Assembly: GCA_030762895.1 (NCBI GenBank)
Contig: CM061064.1
Location: forward strand, 242,331,909-242,395,908
Direction: 5' to 3'
DNA from: Sophora flavescens
Taxonomy: Eukaryota; Streptophyta; Magnoliopsida; Fabales; Fabaceae
DNA length: 64,000 bases
The notes beneath the pieces were generated by a model. It searched no databases and had not been told where the DNA came from. It saw nothing but the letters and a program-made list of their open reading frames with translations. The position numbers and the translations under genes are program-made. Shown here in pieces: positions 59,736 to 64,000 of this stretch (position 1 is the stretch's first letter; every line of letters begins with the position of its first letter).

Positions 59736-61216
59736 TTTGCAATTAAGTTTAATTTGCGGGAGTTCTTCCAGGATGCTATGCAACAGAAAGGAGCCCGTGA
59801 GACCAATTGGATTAGGATGCAACCATGGAAACCTGATCAGGGAGCACCCTCTCCTTTCCTCACTCTTATTTTTGTTTTTGTTTTTGTCTTTGTTTTGTTT
59901 TTTGTTTGTCACTCTTGAATAATTTGAGAAGATCAAGAGTTTGTGTATGAATAGTGTGTCGGCAAGCTTGTTGGATTTTGATTAAATTGAGCATAGATTG
60001 ATTGCATGAATTATTTTGACCATTGATGATTTCCCCCTAGGTTCTGAAATTAGAAAAGTCGATCCCCATGTGAAAAATTGAAAATTGAACATTGAGAATT
60101 TTATTGTGATTACTTGATTTATGATAAGTTTGGGGTGAGGGGGGTGCACACACTAGGAATTGTATCTCGGTCAAACAATTTGCAAAATGTCCAGGTGAGG
60201 ATTTGAGCCTCCAACTTTGTTTTTAATTGTGTGAATCACTTTCATGTTGCACTTTCCCGAATTTGCTTGAATCTCTTTATAGTTTGCATGTTTATGTGTT
60301 GCATCAAATGATTTAGGCAATTTTCTTTGAATAACTACTTGGCCTAAAAAGAACCATCCCTAATACATGTTCCCTAGTTAGCCACATTGAGCCTAATTAG
60401 CCTATTGTTTCTTGATGACCCTATATTATGAGCCAAAATCTGAAAAAACCATGTTAATCCAATCTTAGGATTAGGAGAGCATGGAAGCGTAGCAAGAGAA
60501 TGGTTGTGAGGAACTAAGTTTGGGGTGGCTACAAGGTGATGTGTCATATTGGGGGTGAGAAAAATAAAAATAAAGGTTTATATAAAAAAAACTGCCAAAA
60601 GAAAAGGGGTAAAACAGAAAAAATTTGCAAGGAAAAGGCTGTAGTCACCCGAGGCAAAAAGAAAAATGGAAAAAGGAATTTGAGTGGAAGATGTGTCAAA
60701 TGCTCATGCTCTCTTAGTTCCTAGGGACTTAAGCCTAGTATCCTTGAATATCCTACCCTCAGCCAGGCCCCATTACAACCTTTATAAGACCTTCTGATGT
60801 TGCATGCATGTTTTCGTGGGAACCATTTTTGAGATGAAAATCAAATTCATGGGAAGTGCTCTTGATATGTGAAATTGAGTGAAAAGTTGATAGCCTAGAC
60901 ACAATCGAGCGACTGAGTGAAATTTTACATACCCTTGTGAGGAAGGCAATTGTTTGAAATTGGTGATCTTCCTTTTGTGTGTGACTCTGATCCTCAACTT
61001 AGATTAATGATTGCATGAATGATGAAGTTCTCAATTGTTTAAAGTAAATGAATGTGGGGATTACGTTAATGTAGGGGGGAAATCATTGGAGAAAAACTAT
61101 TTTGAGTGCATGAAATTTGTGCGAAATCGATTGATTCCCTTAAGCTTGCCAAGTCTTGAGTCGTTTTTGAGTTTTAGCTTGCTTGGGGACAAGCAAGGTT
61201 TAAGTTTGGGGTGTTT
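59736..61216 (+). other. Family-B 3' non-coding region and PPT-like end
   Basis: Contains 'GATTTCCCCCTAGG', 'TTTATGATAAGTTTGGGGTGA', 'GTTCCCTAGTTAGCC' and ends 'GGTTTAAGTTTGGGGTGTTTTG' at the 3' LTR. It is homologous to 4088-4861 and to the inverse of 2532-3651. No coding signal; short frames at 60536-60724 and 61035-61247 are judged incidental. Confidence 0.75.
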
Positions 61217-62694
61217 TGATGAGCCTTCGGCTTATCTAGTTTTATAACTAGATGGACTGTGGTTTTTGTGCAAATTATTCGAGTTCAATCTCATTTTCAC
61301 CCAAATTTGGCCTTGTTTTGTTCTTAAGTAGACTTTGACTCGTTCTAGGCATTTTTAGTAGTTTTTAGTCTATTTTGAATAGAATTACGCCTTTTGTTTC
61401 TTTTTATTGTTTCAGGTAAGAAGTGAAGCTCCGAGAGTCTAGGACAGTCAAGAAACAGTGGAAATTGTCATACTGGAGACACTCGCCCCGCGAGTGGATG
61501 CTCGCCTCGCGATCCTGAGGACTAGCAGAAGCAGCAACAGTCATACATTCTGTCTCGCCTCGCGATCATTCAAACTCAGGATGGAGCCAAAACTGAAATT
61601 CGCCACGCGATAGTCCTCTCGCCCCGCGAGAGCCTGAAGACCCTGGAAGACAGAGACCATCATGGCCTAGCCGTGATGAAGGTCACGGCTGTGACAGATT
61701 AAGGTTTGAAGACTCGCCACGCGAACACACTCTCGCCTCGCGAAAATCCAAATTGAAAGCGCGCCAAAACTAATGATTCACCTCGCGAAATGTTGTTCGC
61801 CCCGCGAGTGGCCGAGAACCAGAATCCCTATTTATAAGCTGTTTCAGATCAGAATAGGGAGTTTTTGGGAGGCTTTTGGGGAGATCCGAATCCTAGTAGG
61901 ATTTTCCCACTGTAGAGTAGCGTTTAGGAAGATTTCTTTTCTCTTTGGAGCTGCGTCTCCCTTTTTCTTTTTCTTATTTTGCTATGGAGATTATGTCCGA
62001 TTGTTTGTCTATGAGCATGAGGAACTAATCCCCTCGTCTGGGGAACAATGAAGCCACCGATGGCGATGTAGATTCAATGTGATGTATGTCTTTCTCCCTT
62101 GTCTCAATTAATGTTTTCCAATTCTGATTTGAATGCGTTGATCATATGTATTGCGTGATTGACTAGTTAAACGTGTTGAGGCTGAGAGGTGATTCGCGTT
62201 TAGAACTTGAATTGGGATCACTAATCAAATATTACACGAGAGTGAGTAGGAGATTAGTGCAACCTTATAGGGAACAAGAATTAATAGAATTCGAGATTAG
62301 GATTATGAGACCTAGTAAGTAATTAATCCAATCGTCGAATACGTCCTATTGAGCACGACAGTGGATATAGGAGAAATTGGGGGTCCCGGTTGACATCGTA
62401 ATTGAACTTAGGGAGGAATTCATCATCACTTAGGTATGCATATTGGGTAGGTGGATTTGTGACCTTGGACATTTTAATTTCATATTTTTAGTTAATTATT
62501 TTATTAGATATGTTAATTTGAATTTGACCCTATCTTCTCTCTCTCAACAACCTTCTGTGACTTGACCAAACGCATCGAGCTTCTTGCGAATTGGTAGAAT
62601 TGGTAGCCCAATCCCTGAGTTCGACCTCGGTAATTACTTACCGTGTTTATTTTATTACTTGCGACGACCCGGTACACTTGCCGGTGACTCAACA
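61217..62694 (+). repeat. 3' LTR of the family-B element (1478 bp)
   Basis: TGATGAGCCTTCGG...GACTCAACA. U3 motif array 61481-61810, hairpin 'CATGGCCTAGCCGTGATG' near 61660, TATA box TATTTATAAG 61829-61838, R-U5. Compared with the solo LTR at 37270 it has lost about 20 bp between two motif copies in the array, consistent with slippage between them. Otherwise the two differ by few substitutions. Confidence 0.93.
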
Positions 62695-64000
62695 GGTACC
62701 TTGTTGGAAAGCTTATTCAGAGGCCCTTAATTTGCTTTAGGGTTAGGTCTGCATTAATAAGCATAAATAGCAGTTTACAGCCTCACAATCCAGAGAGGGA
62801 CAGAAATTAGACAACTTTTACAATCATTGTTTTGCTTTTTCATTTTTGGGATTAATTGGGCTTAGTTGTTAAACATTGTTAATTTTCGGATTTTTCACTC
62901 ATCCTGACCATTTTGCCTTGCACGGAGCATAAATAGAGCCACAAAGTATCGGATTTTGGTGATCTTATTGCCCCTAGAAAGATAAGGAAGAGGCCTACAA
63001 TTTCAGTTTTCACAAGAATTGTCAAATTAGGCCAAAATAAAGGCTAAATTGGGTCCCGAGTTCTCTGGCGCGGATCAGTGCCCAGTCCATGATGTTCCTT
63101 CACTTAAATGGGCCTAACTTACTCATATTAAGCCCAATTAAGGCATATGATACCTTGTTGGAAAGCTTATTCAGAGGCCCTTAATTTGTTATAGGGTTAG
63201 GTCTAGATTAATAAGCATAAATAGCAGCTTACTGCCGCACAAACCAGAGAGAGATGGAAATTAGACAAATTTTACAATCAATGTTTTTGTTTTACATTAT
63301 TAGGCTTAATTGCTAAACATTGTTAATTTTCGGATTTTTCACACATCCTGACCTTGTTGCCTTGCGCAGAGCATAACTAGAGCTACTGATATCGGATTTT
63401 GGTGATCTTGTTGTCCCCAGAAAGATAAGGTAGAGACCTACAATTTCAGTTTCATAAGAATTGTCAAATTAGGCCAAAATCATGGCTAAATATGGTCCCG
63501 AGTTCTCTAGCGCAGTTCAGTGCGCAATCCATGATGTTCCTTCACTTAAATAAGCCAACTAACTCAACTTAACCCCAATTAAGGCATATGATACCTTGTT
63601 GGAAGGCTTATTCAGAGGCCCTTAATTTGGTCTAGCGTTAGGTCTTGATTAATAAGAATAAATAGCAATTTACAGTCGCACAAGCCATAGAGAGACGGAA
63701 ATTAGACAACTTTTACAATCATTGTTTTTGCTTTTACATTATTGGGCTTAATTGGGCTTAATTGTTAAACATTGTTAATTTTCGGATTTGTCACTCATCT
63801 TGACCTTGTTGGCTTGCGCAGAGCATAACTAGAGCTACAGATATCGGATTTTGGTGATCTTGCTGTCCCTAGAAAGATAAGGAAGAGACCTACAATTTCA
63901 GGTTTCACAAGAGTTGTCAAATTAGGCCAAAATCAAGGCTACAATGGGTCCCGAGTTCTCTGTAGCGGATTAGTGCACAGTCCATGATGTTCCTTCACTT
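62695..64000. repeat. Satellite array block 4, copy of 38768-40090
   Basis: Satellite beginning GGTACCTTGTTGG. It follows 38768 onward monomer for monomer with only scattered differences (for example AGATGG for AGACGG near 63253, and a small cluster near 62768-62800). It runs off the window before completing the 1348-bp unit. Confidence 0.93.

Larger units (their letters stand above)
57652..62694 (+). mobile_element. Short Athila-like retrotransposon, family B, probably non-autonomous
   Basis: 5' LTR (right part, 57652-58243), tRNA-Asp PBS (58250-58267), a gag C-terminal frame (58389-59462), a CG-motif array (59506-59735), a conserved 3' non-coding block, a PPT-like end, then the 3' LTR (61217-62694). 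The internal region is only about 2.97 kb. Protease, reverse transcriptase, RNase H and integrase are all absent, whereas autonomous Athila elements are about 10 kb or more. If mobile, it would depend on proteins from relatives. The right flank GGTACC matches the target site of the solo LTR at 37270. Confidence 0.88.

Overview
The window looks like gene-poor pericentromeric or centromeric heterochromatin of a flowering plant, probably a eudicot. No host protein gene, rRNA or tRNA gene, or CRISPR array is recognisable. The evidence is a long array of a roughly 450-bp satellite, Ty3/gypsy retrotransposons of the Athila/Calypso type with tRNA-Asp primer-binding sites, and two CACTA (En/Spm) transposons carrying the plant tnp2-type transposase. 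The species cannot be fixed from the sequence alone.

Layout. 1-4893 is a rearranged pair of Athila-like fragments. A minus-strand piece carries a broken gag, PBS, a 1309-bp LTR and the 3' non-coding region of a neighbouring element. It is joined head-on to a plus-strand piece with the integrase C-terminus and its own 3' region. 4894-40496 is satellite (about 70 monomers by length), with local higher-order repeats of 3, 4, 5 and about 8 monomers. It is interrupted by two solo LTRs (21424-22732 and 37270-38767). 40497-50646 is a complete 10.15-kb CACTA element with terminal inverted repeats, hairpin-rich subterminal repeats, a degenerate tnp2 transposase gene, and a second degenerate gene combining a Transposase_24-type region with a Ulp1-like cysteine protease domain. 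A 472-bp satellite piece (50647-51118) separates it from a second, more decayed CACTA element (51119 to at least 57151), whose right end runs into a 500-N assembly gap (57152-57651). 57652-62694 is a short, apparently non-autonomous Athila-like element with two LTRs, a gag remnant and no pol. Satellite resumes at 62695 and runs off the window.

How the parts relate. Every mobile element here sits in or beside the satellite, and all the element genes are broken or deleted. The solo LTR at 37270 and the two-LTR element ending at 62694 lie at the same position in the same variant of the satellite unit. The uninterrupted version of that site survives at 40111-40130. The window therefore records LTR insertion, satellite-unit amplification and LTR-LTR recombination in one array. 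The most unusual signal is a cluster of short CG-rich palindromic motifs (core TCGCCTCGCGA) just upstream of the LTR TATA boxes in both LTR families, with an additional copy of the cluster inside the second Athila element.
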